NCBI RefSeq assembly: GCF_001713355.1
Contig: NZ_CP016448.1
Coordinates: 620,001-684,000 of the forward strand
Reading direction: 5' to 3'
DNA from: Methyloversatilis sp. RAC08
GTDB taxonomy: Bacteria > Pseudomonadota > Gammaproteobacteria > Burkholderiales > Rhodocyclaceae
Length of the DNA stretch: 64,000 nucleotides
This document shows, one piece after another, positions 8,580-17,307 of the stretch (position 1 is the stretch's first letter; every line of letters begins with the position of its first letter). Both the position numbers and the translations under genes were made by a program. The notes below the pieces were generated by a model. It did not search any database. It was not told where the DNA came from and saw only the letters and a list, made by a program, of their open reading frames with translations.

Positions 8580-8722
8580 CCGGAGTCCTCCCTTTATTGT
8601 CGGCATGCTGCAGATGGACCCGGAATACCGCGATGGATTTCACGCTGAAGCATGTCCGGATGTAACACGTTGCCGGCTGACCGACCTACCATCGGCCATT
8701 GATACTGCTTGCGGAACATCCC

Positions 8723-9604
8723 ATGAACGACAGCCCGATCGAACTCGTCATCGCCGCGCGCCACGCCGACCTTGGCAATGGCCTCGTGGTGCGCCGCGTG
8801 CTGCCGTTTTCGAAGCGGCGCATGGTCGGGCCCTTCATCTTCCTCGACCACGCAGGGCCGCTGACCATCGCCGCCGACGCCGTGCGGGCCGCCGACGTGC
8901 GGCCGCATCCGCACATCGGCCTGTCGACGGTGAGCTATCTGCTCGGCGGACAGATGACGCATCGCGACAGCCTGGGCGTCACGCAGGTGATCCGTCCGGG
9001 TGAGGTGAACTGGATGACGGCCGGGCGCGGCATTTCGCATTCGGAGCGCTTCGAGCATCCGGCGTCGTTCACCGGCGGCGGTCTGGAACTGCTGCAGTCC
9101 TGGGTGGCGCTGCCCGAAGCCGACGAAGAATGCGATCCGGCGTTCGACACCTGTCCGGCCGACGCGCTGCCGGTGGCCGACGAAAATGGTGTCTGGCTGC
9201 GCGTCATCGCCGGCGAGGCATACGGGCTGCGCAGCCCGGTCAGGACGCATTCACCGCTGTTCTACGTGCATGCCGCGCTGCAGCCGGGCGCGCGTCTGGC
9301 GCTGCCCGACGCGCACGCCGAGCGGGCCCTCTATGTCGCGTCGGGCTGCGTCGACATCGCCGGGGACCGCTTCACCACCGGACAGATGGCCGTGTTCGCG
9401 CACGACGCCGCCAGCACACTGCAGGCCATCGAGCCATCGACCGTCATGCTGCTCGGCGGCGAACCGGTCGGCCCACGCCACATCTGGTGGAACTTCGTGT
9501 CGTCGCGCAAGGAACGCCTCGAACAGGCCAAGGCCGACTGGCAGGCCGGGCGCATCGCGTTGCCGCCGCACGACAATCAGGAGTGGATTCCGCTGCCGGG
9601 GTGA
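8723..9604 (+). CDS. Pirin family protein
   Basis: The 293-residue bicupin starts at ATG 8723 (MNDSPIEL). The pirin N-terminal cupin is clear: VRRVLPFSKRRMVGPFIFLDH, then metal-ligand motifs RPHPHIGLSTVSYLL and MTAGRGISHSE. The C-terminal cupin ends with LGGEPVGPRHIWWNFVSS, diagnostic of the family. Pirins are cytoplasmic iron-binding proteins; some act as quercetin dioxygenases or as modulators of enzymes, and the substrate here is unknown. A minisatellite and REP pair begins 6 bases after the stop. Confidence 0.93.
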   Translation: MNDSPIELVIAARHADLGNGLVVRRVLPFSKRRMVGPFIFLDHAGPLTIAADAVRAADVRPHPHIGLSTVSYLLGGQMTHRDSLGVTQVIRPGEVNWMTAGRGISHSERFEHPASFTGGGLELLQSWVALPEADEECDPAFDTCPADALPVADENGVWLRVIAGEAYGLRSPVRTHSPLFYVHAALQPGARLALPDAHAERALYVASGCVDIAGDRFTTGQMAVFAHDAASTLQAIEPSTVMLLGGEPVGPRHIWWNFVSSRKERLEQAKADWQAGRIALPPHDNQEWIPLPG

Positions 9605-9610
9605 CGCGGG

Positions 9611-9750
9611 CTGTGGGGTGCTGGCTCTGGCTGTGGGGTGCTGGCTCTGGCTGTGGGGTGCTGGCTCTGGCTGTGGGGTGCTGGCTCTGGCTGTGGGGTG
9701 CTGGCTCTGGCTGTGGGGTGCTGGCTCTGGCTGTGGGGTGCTGGCTCTGG
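9611..9750 (+). repeat. Minisatellite, seven 20-bp units
   Basis: Seven perfect tandem copies of CTGTGGGGTGCTGGCTCTGG, again leading directly into a REP arm. The unit resembles the 19-bp unit at 6321-6434 but differs in length and in GGGT versus GGAG. Confidence 0.96.
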
Positions 9751-9870
9751 CTGTGGGAGCGGCGGCCTCGCCGCGATCAGTGCAGCGATGGCCGCCGTGC
9801 AAAGTGAGCGATCAGTGCAAAGGGACCATTGATCGACGACCGGATCGCGGCGAGGCTGCCGCTCCCACAG
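9751..9870. repeat. REP-like inverted pair, uninterrupted
   Basis: The 27-bp arm at 9751-9777 is identical to the one at 6431-6457. The inverted arm at 9844-9870 has one mismatch. About 66 bases separate them. The right arm is a near-perfect empty target for the IS110 element (TGCCGCT rather than CGCCGCT on the left flank). Decayed CTCCCACAG copies continue to about 9940. Confidence 0.92.
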
Positions 9871-9958
9871 CGTCTGCGCCACACTCCAGCAGGAGCTGCT
9901 ACTCCCACAGGGCGGCGCCACTCCCACAGGTGCCGCCCTCGCAGCAGATGGAACCGGT

Positions 9959-11638
9959 TCAGCCCGGTACCAGCTTCCGGTTGGCGGCGCCGGGCAGCAT
10001 GCGCAGCGCGGGGCCGTTTGCCACGGTGTAGGTGCGGCTTTTCACGGTGCTGACATAGCGCCATTCGGCGCGGCAGGACTGCGCGGTGGCGGTAACCAGC
10101 ATGAAGCCGCGGCGCGCGGTGTCGGCGTACTGCAGCGGGCCGATGATCTGGGTCAGACCGGCGGCCACGGCGAGCGGGTTTTCGGCCGGGAAGTATTCTT
10201 CGAAGCCGGGCGACGTGACCGACGACGTGGCGAATTCGACCCCGACGCGATTACCGGCGAAATCGGTCAGATCGCTGGCCCAGGCGTTGTGCGTGTCGCC
10301 GGCCAGCACGACCAGATTCTTGTCCAGCGCGCGCGCGGTGCCGAGCAGGGTTTCGCGCGCGACGGCGTAACCGTCCCAGGCGTCGAGGTTGTACGGAATC
10401 GCCGGCTGCGCGAGCACGAATTGCTCCTGCGGCGTCAGCGTGGCGGGCGCGGTCTGCGCCTTGAACAGGAGCGCGCTGTATTGCGTGAAGCTGACCTGGC
10501 CGAGCACCAGCGGCGCCGGAATGTTCATGCGGCCCATCAGCACCTGCTGGCCGAGCATGTCCCACGTGGTGTCCGACTGAGCCAGCTGGAGTCCCAGCCA
10601 GTTCATCTGATCCACACCAAGCAGGGAGCGATTCGGGTCAGTCAGGTCGGCGGTGAAACGTGCGGTATCGAACCCGCTGGCGCCGAGATAGTTTGCGTAG
10701 TCCATCTGTTCATCACGGCCGATGACGCGCGTGTCCAGCATGTGCAGCGACAGCAGGTTGCCGAAGCGGAAGCTGCGGTAGATGCGGTCCGGGCGCGCCG
10801 GATCCGGCAGGCGGGTCGGCATCCACTCGTGATAGGCGCGGATGGCCGCGGCACGACGCTCGGCAAACACACCCTCGACGCCTTCGGTGTGGTTTTCCGC
10901 GCCTTCACGCCAGGTGTCGTTGGTGATTTCGTGGTCGTCCCACACCGCGATGACCGGCAGCGCGGCATGCATGGCCTGCAGATCGACGTCGGTACGGTAC
11001 TGCGCATGACGGATGCGGTAGTCGTCCAGCGTGATGATTTCGTCGGCCGGTTCGGACACGCGGCCCAGCGCTGCGGCGTCCTGCGAGGCGTAACCGCTGC
11101 GCGAGTATTCGTAGATGTAGTCGCCCAGATGCACGGCGGCGTGCAGATCGTTCAGCTTCGCCACTTCGGCATATACGTTGAAGTAGCCGGCCGGGAAGTT
11201 GGAACAGGACAGCACGGCCAGCTTGATCTGGTCGACTGCACCGGCCGGCAGCGTGCGCGTGCGCCCGGCCGGTGACAGCTGGCCGTCGGCGCGGAAGCGG
11301 TAGTGCAGGCGGGCATTCGCCGGCAGGCCGAGCACGTCGGCCTTCACCGTGTAGTCGATGTCGGCGCCGGTCAACACACGGCCGCGACGGATGATGCGCG
11401 AGAAGGCGGCGTCGAGCGCCACTTCCCACAGCACGGCGACCGTACCCGGGCGGGTCGGCGTGACGCGGGTCCAGATGATGACGCGGTCGGTCAGCGGATC
11501 ACCGCTTGCCACACCGTGCTGGAACAGGCTGCCCGGTGCGGCCAGCGCACTCGCCGAGCGGACGACGGCCGAACCGGCGAGCGCGCCGGCACCGACGCCG
11601 CGCATGAAGTCGCGGCGGGAAAACATGTTGCTGGGCAT
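9959..11638 (-). CDS. Alkaline phosphatase D (PhoD family), Tat-exported
   Basis: A 559-residue protein from ATG 11638, preceded by GGAG. The N-terminus has a twin-arginine signal (SRRDFMRG) and a hydrophobic stretch ending in SALA, so folded export is expected. The PhoD N-terminal domain (about 40-140) precedes the metallophosphatase core with AVLSCSNFPAG, HLGDYIYEY, AVWDDHEITND and VVLAGDTHNAW, the metal-ligand blocks of PhoD. The enzyme hydrolyses phosphate mono- and diesters in the periplasm or outside the cell, usually under phosphate limitation. No pho box was identified. Confidence 0.94.
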   Translation of the reverse strand: MPSNMFSRRDFMRGVGAGALAGSAVVRSASALAAPGSLFQHGVASGDPLTDRVIIWTRVTPTRPGTVAVLWEVALDAAFSRIIRRGRVLTGADIDYTVKADVLGLPANARLHYRFRADGQLSPAGRTRTLPAGAVDQIKLAVLSCSNFPAGYFNVYAEVAKLNDLHAAVHLGDYIYEYSRSGYASQDAAALGRVSEPADEIITLDDYRIRHAQYRTDVDLQAMHAALPVIAVWDDHEITNDTWREGAENHTEGVEGVFAERRAAAIRAYHEWMPTRLPDPARPDRIYRSFRFGNLLSLHMLDTRVIGRDEQMDYANYLGASGFDTARFTADLTDPNRSLLGVDQMNWLGLQLAQSDTTWDMLGQQVLMGRMNIPAPLVLGQVSFTQYSALLFKAQTAPATLTPQEQFVLAQPAIPYNLDAWDGYAVARETLLGTARALDKNLVVLAGDTHNAWASDLTDFAGNRVGVEFATSSVTSPGFEEYFPAENPLAVAAGLTQIIGPLQYADTARRGFMLVTATAQSCRAEWRYVSTVKSRTYTVANGPALRMLPGAANRKLVPG

Positions 11639-11795
11639 GGGGAACACTCCGGGCGATGAATGGCCGGGAGTGTGGTGAGCGCGAGTGACACACCGATGAC
11701 GGATTGTTGACGACAGCTTCAGCCAGGCGACACGCCGCTGTCACACGTGCGCTCTATCTTTCGGTTCAATGTCGTCACCTTCCGGAATACGCCCG

Positions 11796-12368
11796 ATGAA
11801 CAAAGTCCTGCTTGCCCTCTGCGCTGCTTTCTCGATCGCCCTGCCCGCCCACGCCGTCACGCTCGAGAGCGCCACGCTGAACGGCAACCTGCTCGATTCG
11901 TCGTTCAGCACGCCTGCGCTCATCGCGCTCGACATTTCGCTGCTGAACAACTCGCCGCTGAGCTTCAGCTTCGTGCTCGACGCAGACGACATCACTGCCG
12001 GCGGCGTCGATGTGAACGCCATCCTGCGCGATGTCAGCGGCTTCGGTATCGGGTCATTCACGCTGACCACCGGCGGCGCGCCGATCTCGGTGGTGACCGG
12101 GTCGCTGCTGGCCACCACGGTGAACGGCGACCTGCTTTCCAGCGACTACTTCGCCGGCGCACCGGTGGCCGAGTTCTACTTCGGCAATCCCTTCCTCGAA
12201 GACGGGCTTGTCGACTGGCGCATCGGGTTTTCCGGCCTGTCCGCCGGCGACCGCTTCACCCTCGACCTCGCCACCACCCCGGCCGTGCCCGAACCTAGCG
12301 AGTGGATGCTCATGCTCGCCGGCATCGGTCTGATCGGCGTCAGCGCCGCGCGCAAGCTGGGCCGCTGA
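11796..12368 (+). CDS. PEP-CTERM sorting domain protein
   Basis: ATG at 11796 opens a 190-residue secreted protein with a Sec signal peptide (cleavage near AHA-VTL). The mature part is Ser/Leu/Asp rich and lacks cysteines. The tail VPEPSEWMLMLAGIGLIGVS followed by ARKLGR is a canonical PEP-CTERM signal: the PEP motif, a transmembrane helix and a basic end. Exosortase cleaves such tails to release surface or exopolysaccharide-associated proteins. No exosortase is in the window. Role otherwise unknown. Confidence 0.9.
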   Translation: MNKVLLALCAAFSIALPAHAVTLESATLNGNLLDSSFSTPALIALDISLLNNSPLSFSFVLDADDITAGGVDVNAILRDVSGFGIGSFTLTTGGAPISVVTGSLLATTVNGDLLSSDYFAGAPVAEFYFGNPFLEDGLVDWRIGFSGLSAGDRFTLDLATTPAVPEPSEWMLMLAGIGLIGVSAARKLGR

Positions 12369-12404
12369 ATACATCGGGGCGCTGCGCCTGCGGGAGCGGG
12401 GCCC

Positions 12405-12577
12405 CTGTGGGAGCTGTCCCCTGTGGGAACGGCGATCCACTGCCGGCGCTGCATGGCCGGCCGGCTCTTCGGGCGGCGAGCAATGCTCGCCGAAACCCCC
12501 GCTCCGCCCTCGCCGCGATAGGCACTCCGCACAACGATGGTCACGGCACGATCGCGGCGGGGCCGCCGCTCCCACAG
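12405..12577. repeat. Composite REP element, copy 1, with one 16-bp flank unit
   Basis: A 157-bp unit at 12421-12577 begins CTGTGGGAACGGCG and ends CCGCTCCCACAG. It carries an extra GC-rich internal block containing the palindrome CGGCGAGCAATGCTCGCCG. The same 157-bp unit occurs at 33926-34082 with 9 differences (about 94% identity, no gaps). One 16-bp unit (CTGTGGGAGCTGTCCC) precedes it. Repeats of a CACAGGTCGCCCCTCG type follow to about 12625. It lies between two convergent genes. Confidence 0.93.
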
Positions 12578-12643
12578 GTCGCCCCTCGCACAGGTCGCCC
12601 CTCGCACAGGCCGCCGCTGTCCCGGGCCGCCCCTACCCCGCCC

Positions 12644-14419
12644 TCAACCCCGGCCGAGCCACTGTTTCAACAGGGCCCTGGCCGGGGCGCTGACGCGGGG
12701 GGCGATGACGATCTTCGCCTGATCGGCCGGGGCGGCGTCGAGGCGGACGCGGAATTTCATCAGTTCGTCGCGGCGGAAGGCGTTGATCTTCACCTCGTCG
12801 CCCGGCTGGCGGCGCTTGAGCAGGGCGTCGAGCGAACTGGCCGTGATGCGCAGGTTGTCGAGCGCGACCAGCACATCGCCGGCGGACAACCCGGCGCGCT
12901 GAGCGGCGCCGTGATCTAGCACCTGGGTGAGCTTCACGGTGTCGCCCTCGTTGGCGGTCTTCGCGCCCAGCACCGGCGTGCTGCCGGCGGCCTCATAGCC
13001 GAGCTCGACGCCGACCGCGCGCAGCAGGTCATCCAGCGGCAGGTCTTCGGTGCCTTCGGTCGCCTCGGCGAAGAACTTCTTCAGCTTCAGCCCGCTGACC
13101 GCCTCGGCGGCGCGGCGCACGCCGTCTTCCGGCACGCCGACGCCGGTCTGGCCGTGCGCCTGCCACAGGTGGCGCATCACGTCGTCGAGCGACACCGCGC
13201 CGCGCGTCTTGCTGCGCAGCGTGAGGTCGAGCGCCAGTGCGACCAGCGCGCCCTTGGTGTAGTAGCTGACGATGGCATTGGGCGCGTTTTCGTCCTGACG
13301 GTAGTACTTCACCCAGGCGTCGAACGACGAATCGGCCAGGCTCTGCTTGAGCCGGCCGCCGCCGCGCATCACCTGGGTGACCGTCTTGGCCAGCAGCTTG
13401 AAGTAGTCGTCCTGCGTGATGACGCCTGAGCGCACCAGCGCCAGATCGTCGTAGTACGAAGTGAAGCCTTCGAAGGCCCACAGCAGGCGAGTGTAGTTTT
13501 CGTGCGTGAGGTCGTACGGCTCGAATGCGGCCGGCTTGATGCGCTTGATGTTCCACGCGTGGAAGTACTCGTGGCTGCACAGGCCGAGAAAGCCGCGATA
13601 GGCGTCCGACATCGCGGCCGCACCCGGCGCCGGCAGGTCGTTGCGCGAACACAGCAGCGCGGTGCTCGAACGGTGCTCCAGCCCGCCGTAGCCGTCGCCG
13701 ACCGCCATGACCAGAAACACATAGCGCTCGAACGGCGCCGGCTCGCCGAACAGCCGGATTTGCCACTCGCAGATGCGGCGCAGGTCTTCGCACAGGCGAG
13801 CGGCGTCGATGTCGTGGTGGCCGGTGATCACCACCTCATGCGGCACGCCGCAGGCCTTGAAGGTGTGCAGTGCGAAGCTGCCCATTTCGACCGGGTGATC
13901 GATCAGCTCGTCGTAACTCGCCGCGCGGTACAGCCCGAAGCCGTGCCGCCTGGCACCGGCCCGACCGCCCGCCTCGGGCAGCGTCGTCGCCACCCGCCAT
14001 TCCTTGTAGGTGCGCCCGGCCGGCGGACGGATGTCCACCTCGCACGGCTGCTGCTCGGCGCCGTGCACCATCAGGAACACGCTTGAGCCGTTGAAGAAGC
14101 CGTGCGTCGTGTCGAGATGCGCGGCGCGCACCGACAGATCCCACGCATACACCTCGTAGCGCACGCGCAGCACGCCTTCGCACGGCGCGGCCTGCCAGGT
14201 GTGCTTGTCGATCTTGGTCAGCGGCACCGCGCGGATGCCGTCGCGCGCTTCGATGCGCACGATGTGGCGCGCGAATTCGCGAATCATGTAACTGCCGGGA
14301 ATCCAGGCCGGCAGCGACAATCGCTGGCCGTCGGGCGCCGGATCGGCGATATCGATCTCGACCTCGAACAGGTGGGCTTCGGGATGGCTGGGCGTAATGC
14401 GGTAGCGGACGGCGCTCAT
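12644..14419 (-). CDS. M61 family metallopeptidase with PDZ domain
   Basis: A 591-residue protein from ATG 14419; the ribosome site is weak. The N-terminal beta domain includes LPAWIPGSYMIREFARHI, typical of the M61 glycyl-aminopeptidase family. The zinc site SHEYFHAWN (HExxH) lies near residues 281-285, followed by KRIKP and the downstream Glu in WAFEGFTSYYDD. A PDZ domain occupies about residues 485-570 (GAAQRAGLSAGDVLVALDN). No signal peptide is seen, so it is probably cytoplasmic. M61 peptidases release N-terminal Gly or Ala residues. Confidence 0.93.
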   Translation of the reverse strand: MSAVRYRITPSHPEAHLFEVEIDIADPAPDGQRLSLPAWIPGSYMIREFARHIVRIEARDGIRAVPLTKIDKHTWQAAPCEGVLRVRYEVYAWDLSVRAAHLDTTHGFFNGSSVFLMVHGAEQQPCEVDIRPPAGRTYKEWRVATTLPEAGGRAGARRHGFGLYRAASYDELIDHPVEMGSFALHTFKACGVPHEVVITGHHDIDAARLCEDLRRICEWQIRLFGEPAPFERYVFLVMAVGDGYGGLEHRSSTALLCSRNDLPAPGAAAMSDAYRGFLGLCSHEYFHAWNIKRIKPAAFEPYDLTHENYTRLLWAFEGFTSYYDDLALVRSGVITQDDYFKLLAKTVTQVMRGGGRLKQSLADSSFDAWVKYYRQDENAPNAIVSYYTKGALVALALDLTLRSKTRGAVSLDDVMRHLWQAHGQTGVGVPEDGVRRAAEAVSGLKLKKFFAEATEGTEDLPLDDLLRAVGVELGYEAAGSTPVLGAKTANEGDTVKLTQVLDHGAAQRAGLSAGDVLVALDNLRITASSLDALLKRRQPGDEVKINAFRRDELMKFRVRLDAAPADQAKIVIAPRVSAPARALLKQWLGRG

Positions 14420-14622
14420 GTCGGATGGCTGACGTGGAAACAGCTGCGATTTGACCACAGCGCCGGCCTTCCGCGTCACCGCGCTGCGACCGGATCAGGT
14501 CCGCATCGTCCTACACGGGGTGTCGGCTGCACCGACATTCAACGCCGCGCACCCCGCCTACAGTGACACCACGGTTGAAGCACACGCCACATGCCACCCG
14601 ATTCACTGCAAGGAGAATGTTC

Positions 14623-15138
14623 ATGAACAACGATATTGACCAACTGCCCGAACAAGCGCAGCGCCGCACCCTGATGACGCCGGCCTTTCGCATCGCCACC
14701 GCCGCCGCCCTCGCGCTGACGCTCGCCGCCTGCGGTCAGCCCGAACAGGACGCGACCATCGGCCAGAAGCTCGACACCGCCATCGCCGCCACCGAAAAGA
14801 AGGCTGACGAGCTGGGCGAACGCGCCGAGGCCACCGCCGACCGGGCGCAGGCCAATGCCGCAGAAGCGACGCGCGACGCGCGCGTATCAGCCGGAGAAAC
14901 CACTGCCCAGATGGGCGACTTCATCGACGACGCCGCCATCACGGCCGCCGTGTCGGCCCGCCTCGCCGGCGACCCGGACCTGAGCGCCATCAAGATCGAC
15001 GTCGACACCCGCGACGGCAAGGTCACGCTGAGCGGCCCCGCCCCAAGCGAAGCCGCCCGCGCCCGCGCCGCCGAACTGGCCATTTCGGTCAAGGGCGTGC
15101 TCGGCATCGACAACCAACTGGTCGTCACATCGAGCTGA
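14623..15138 (+). CDS. BON-domain lipoprotein
   Basis: ATG at 14623 is 7 bases after AGGAG; a second ATG 6 bases upstream is too close to that site. The 171-residue protein has an unusually long N-terminal region (about 30 residues) before a hydrophobic segment and a lipobox LAAC-G. An Ala/Glu-rich coiled-coil region (about 50-110) leads to a single BON domain ending IDNQLVVTSS. BON domains bind phospholipid membranes, and such lipoproteins act in envelope stress. The next gene is a paralogue. Confidence 0.88.
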   Translation: MNNDIDQLPEQAQRRTLMTPAFRIATAAALALTLAACGQPEQDATIGQKLDTAIAATEKKADELGERAEATADRAQANAAEATRDARVSAGETTAQMGDFIDDAAITAAVSARLAGDPDLSAIKIDVDTRDGKVTLSGPAPSEAARARAAELAISVKGVLGIDNQLVVTSS

Positions 15139-15234
15139 CGCGCCACCCGCCCGCCGCGCGCCGACCGGGTGGTCCCGACACGGTCGCGGCCGAAACGACG
15201 TCCTGACCCACTTTCTTTCGCGAGGAGAGATGAC

Positions 15235-15909
15235 ATGCCGAACTTTCAGACCCGCGGCCAGGCGGCCGCCACTCGAATCCGCCCATCGCGTTTGCCGATC
15301 GCGCGCGGAGCCGGCGCCGTGCTGTTGGGTCTGATGCTCAGCGCCTGCGGGCCGAAGGAAGAGGCAGTCACCCTCAGCGAACCCACGGTCGACAAGGAAC
15401 TGGCGATCGTGCTGAATCAGACCGAACAGGTCGCTGAAGACATCAAGGCACAAGCCGGACGCGTTGCATACGAAGCCGACATCGACGCCGCAGCAGAACG
15501 CCGCGCCGCCATCAGGCGCGATGCGCAACTTGCCCGTGCCGAAGCGGCGCGCGAAGCGGCCGAGAGCGAATCGTCGCCTCAGTCGCAGCCAGACTCGGCG
15601 CCCGAATTGCCGCCCGACCCGCAATCGGCCCCGATGGCCGCCAACGACCTGCCGCCCACCGCCGCCGGACAACCCGCCGACGCCGCCCCGCCGGTCGACG
15701 ACGCCGTCATCACCGCACAGATCGAAGCATTGATCGAAAAAGACGCCGAACTGGCTGCGCTCGACATCGACGTCGCAACCCTGGACGGCAAGGTCATCCT
15801 CAGCGGCACCGCCCCCTCCGAAGCCCTGCGTGCCCGCGCCGCCGAACTGGCCGTGACGATAGACGGCGTCATCGGAATCCTGAATCAGGTCATCGTGAAA
15901 CCGGCCTGA
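15235..15909 (+). CDS. BON-domain lipoprotein, paralogue
   Basis: ATG at 15235 follows AGGAGAG. The 224-residue protein has an N-terminal basic region, a hydrophobic stretch and lipobox LSAC-G (about residues 33-38). A charged helix and a Pro/Ser/Gln linker (about 110-145) precede a C-terminal BON domain closely resembling that of the gene 97 bases upstream (GKVILSGTAPSEALRARAAEL versus GKVTLSGPAPSEAARARAAEL, split here by ordinary wording). The pair looks like a tandem duplication. A strong terminator follows. Confidence 0.88.
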   Translation: MPNFQTRGQAAATRIRPSRLPIARGAGAVLLGLMLSACGPKEEAVTLSEPTVDKELAIVLNQTEQVAEDIKAQAGRVAYEADIDAAAERRAAIRRDAQLARAEAAREAAESESSPQSQPDSAPELPPDPQSAPMAANDLPPTAAGQPADAAPPVDDAVITAQIEALIEKDAELAALDIDVATLDGKVILSGTAPSEALRARAAELAVTIDGVIGILNQVIVKPA

Positions 15910-15965
15910 CGCAGCGGCGCGACGCACCGAACAGCTCGTCGCACCCAAAAACCGAACGTCAAAAG

Positions 15966-15990
15966 AAGGCCCGCCCCGTGCGGGCCTTTT
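15966..15990 (+). terminator. Rho-independent terminator
   Basis: AAGGCCCGC and GCGGGCCTT form a perfect 9-bp stem around CCCGT, ending in TTTT. It lies about 57 bases after the second BON gene stop and also precedes the AT-richer cassette region. Confidence 0.92.
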
Positions 15991-16306
15991 CGCGTTCGGG
16001 CGGCAGAAGCGAACTCGCACGAGCCGTTTCGCACGACCTTTCGATCACGGCGCTGTGCGCGCGTCACCACACAGAGAACGCCTCAAGCCCCCGGGGTAGA
16101 GGACATGGGCATGAAAAGGTAAAGTGAGTAGCAAGTGCTGCGAGACGGGTAACCGGGGTGAGGTTCTTGTCGCCGGATTTGATGCGGCCGTCCAGCAGCA
16201 GTGTTGAAATCAAGCAATTGAGAACGAATGAGAAATCTGCGGATGCTTGAAAGTCGGATGAAGGTGGGAAGTCTATTCACCCATCAAAACTGCTGTAGAT
16301 ATCAAA
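15991..16306. other. Intergenic leader to the cassette-like region
   Basis: No convincing gene, and no integrase gene or recognisable attI. Base composition shifts to lower GC from about 16100, unlike the flanking chromosome. Confidence 0.6.
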
Positions 16307-16325
16307 GTTAGGTATCTGAACCGCC

Positions 16326-16520
16326 ATGCTCGATTTGCTCGTGTCTCAGCCGCGGCTTGCACTCGGCGCAGCGGTGGGTTCGGTGGTTGGCTTCGCGGCC
16401 GCATTCGCTTTGCGCACGGCTTTTCCGTCGCTGTCGATGGTCGTTGGCGCAGTCGTTGTAGCCGCATGCTTAGGTGCGGGTGCTCTTGTGGGCGCCATTT
16501 GGGAAGGTAGGCGCTCGTGA
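16326..16520 (+). CDS. Small two-helix membrane protein (cassette 1)
   Basis: Sixty-four residues starting MLDLLVSQPRLAL. Two hydrophobic helices (about 12-30 and 38-58) with small residues and a short basic end. It starts 13 bases after the GTTAGGT core and stops 3 bases before an attC-like site, so it fills the cassette. No family recognised. Confidence 0.6.
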   Translation: MLDLLVSQPRLALGAAVGSVVGFAAAFALRTAFPSLSMVVGAVVVAACLGAGALVGAIWEGRRS

Positions 16521-16523
16521 GCT

Positions 16524-16581
16524 ACCTAACCCGCTGTTCCAGCCGACCGCCTTCGGCGGCGGCTGAACGCAAACGTTTGGG
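16524..16581 (+). other. attC-like site A
   Basis: ACCTAAC (16524-16530), then GTTC/GAAC (16536-16539/16565-16568), AGCCG/CGGCT and CCGCC/GGCGG pairings around a TTC apex. The 5' arm has two unpaired bases (c16540, a16546). These become G and T on the bottom strand, as in known attC sites. It ends with AAACGTTTGGGT, close to a GTTRRRY core. Confidence 0.7.
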
Positions 16582-16591
16582 TGCCACACCA

Positions 16592-16903
16592 ATGAGCCGC
16601 GGCTTCTTCATGCAGCTGAAACCGGTATCTCGTTCAGACCGCGAATTGGAGCTTCTCGTTTTCGCTTCCGGTTGGGATGACGGCGTGTCCGAACCCGTGG
16701 AAGTTGGGCGTTTATCGGTGAAAGGACCCGAGCGAACCGCAACCTTTTCGTCTTCCAGTCCGTGGGTTCAAGACATCGTGGTTGAGCCATTCGCCGATTG
16801 CTCGCTAGAACCACGTGAGTCCTATGGGCTATGGAAGCGTTGGCTGCTGGAGCTCGGGGCCAAAGCGTTTGTGGGCACGGAAAGCCTGGTGCGGTTTATC
16901 TAG
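16592..16903 (+). CDS. Hypothetical protein (cassette 2)
   Basis: ATG at 16592 (MSRGFFMQLK) is the likely start because the upstream part of the open frame lies in the attC-like hairpin. About 103 residues, soluble, with a beta-rich centre and a C-terminal segment rich in Trp and Leu (YGLWKRWLLELGAKAF). No recognised family. The stop is 5 bases before the next RYYYAAC box. Confidence 0.55.
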   Translation: MSRGFFMQLKPVSRSDRELELLVFASGWDDGVSEPVEVGRLSVKGPERTATFSSSSPWVQDIVVEPFADCSLEPRESYGLWKRWLLELGAKAFVGTESLVRFI

Positions 16904-16907
16904 TGAC

Positions 16908-16979
16908 GCCCAACCCTGCGGTCAACAAGGATGTGCCGCCGAAAAGCCGGCTCCGCGCCCCTCACCTTGCACGTTCTGC
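16908..16979 (+). other. attC-like site B
   Basis: GCCCAAC (16908-16914) matches RYYYAAC exactly. CAAGG (16926-16930) pairs with CCTTG (16965-16969), with an unpaired a at 16931. The right core reads GTTCTGC, a poor match, so the site may be decayed. Confidence 0.5.
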
Positions 16980-16996
16980 GTCATAGCGACCATCGC

Positions 16997-17025
16997 TTGC
17001 TGACCCATGTTTTTGTAGCTACATT
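16997..17025 (+). promoter_or_regulatory. Sigma-70 promoter for brnT/brnA
   Basis: TTGCTG (16997-17002) and TACATT (17020-17025) are separated by 17 bases. Transcription would begin at or next to the GTG at 17032, suggesting a leaderless or very short 5' end. BrnTA modules are usually autorepressed by BrnA, alone or with BrnT. Confidence 0.6.
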
Positions 17026-17031
17026 AAGGTT

Positions 17032-17307
17032 GTGCGGATAACTTACGACACAGCCAAGCGCGAGGTCACATTGGCAGAGAGAGGCCTCGACTTCGAGGAT
17101 GCCAAGCACTTGTTCGCTGGGCCGACGTTCGAGACAGAAGACCTGCGCCGAGACTACGGTGAGAGGCGGATCATCTGCTTCGGCCTGCTTGACGACCGGC
17201 TCGTCGTGGTTGGCTACACTCCGCGTGGCGCGGATCGCCACGTTTTCAGCATGAGGAAAGCAAATGACCGCGAGCAAACGCGCATCGGCCCCATCCTTGG
17301 GCTCTGA
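17032..17307 (+). CDS. brnT: BrnT family toxin
   Basis: GTG start at 17032; 91 residues. It has the BrnT pattern: ITYDTAKREVTLAERGLDFEDAK in the first 25 residues, then FAGP, and the core DYGERRIICFGLLDDRLVVVGYTPR with the family's RxI...G...RxxxVxY-type strand pair. BrnT is a RelE-like ribonuclease toxin that inhibits translation. It overlaps brnA by 44 bases, the usual toxin-first order for this family. It is probably a cassette unit with brnA. Confidence 0.85.
   Translation: MRITYDTAKREVTLAERGLDFEDAKHLFAGPTFETEDLRRDYGERRIICFGLLDDRLVVVGYTPRGADRHVFSMRKANDREQTRIGPILGL

Noticed and set aside
9611-9750. Possible CRISPR array
   Set aside because: Units are directly adjacent with no spacers, and no cas genes are present; these are minisatellites.
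16070-16306. Integrase gene or attI site for the cassette array
   Set aside because: No open frame with tyrosine-recombinase motifs is present here or elsewhere in the window.
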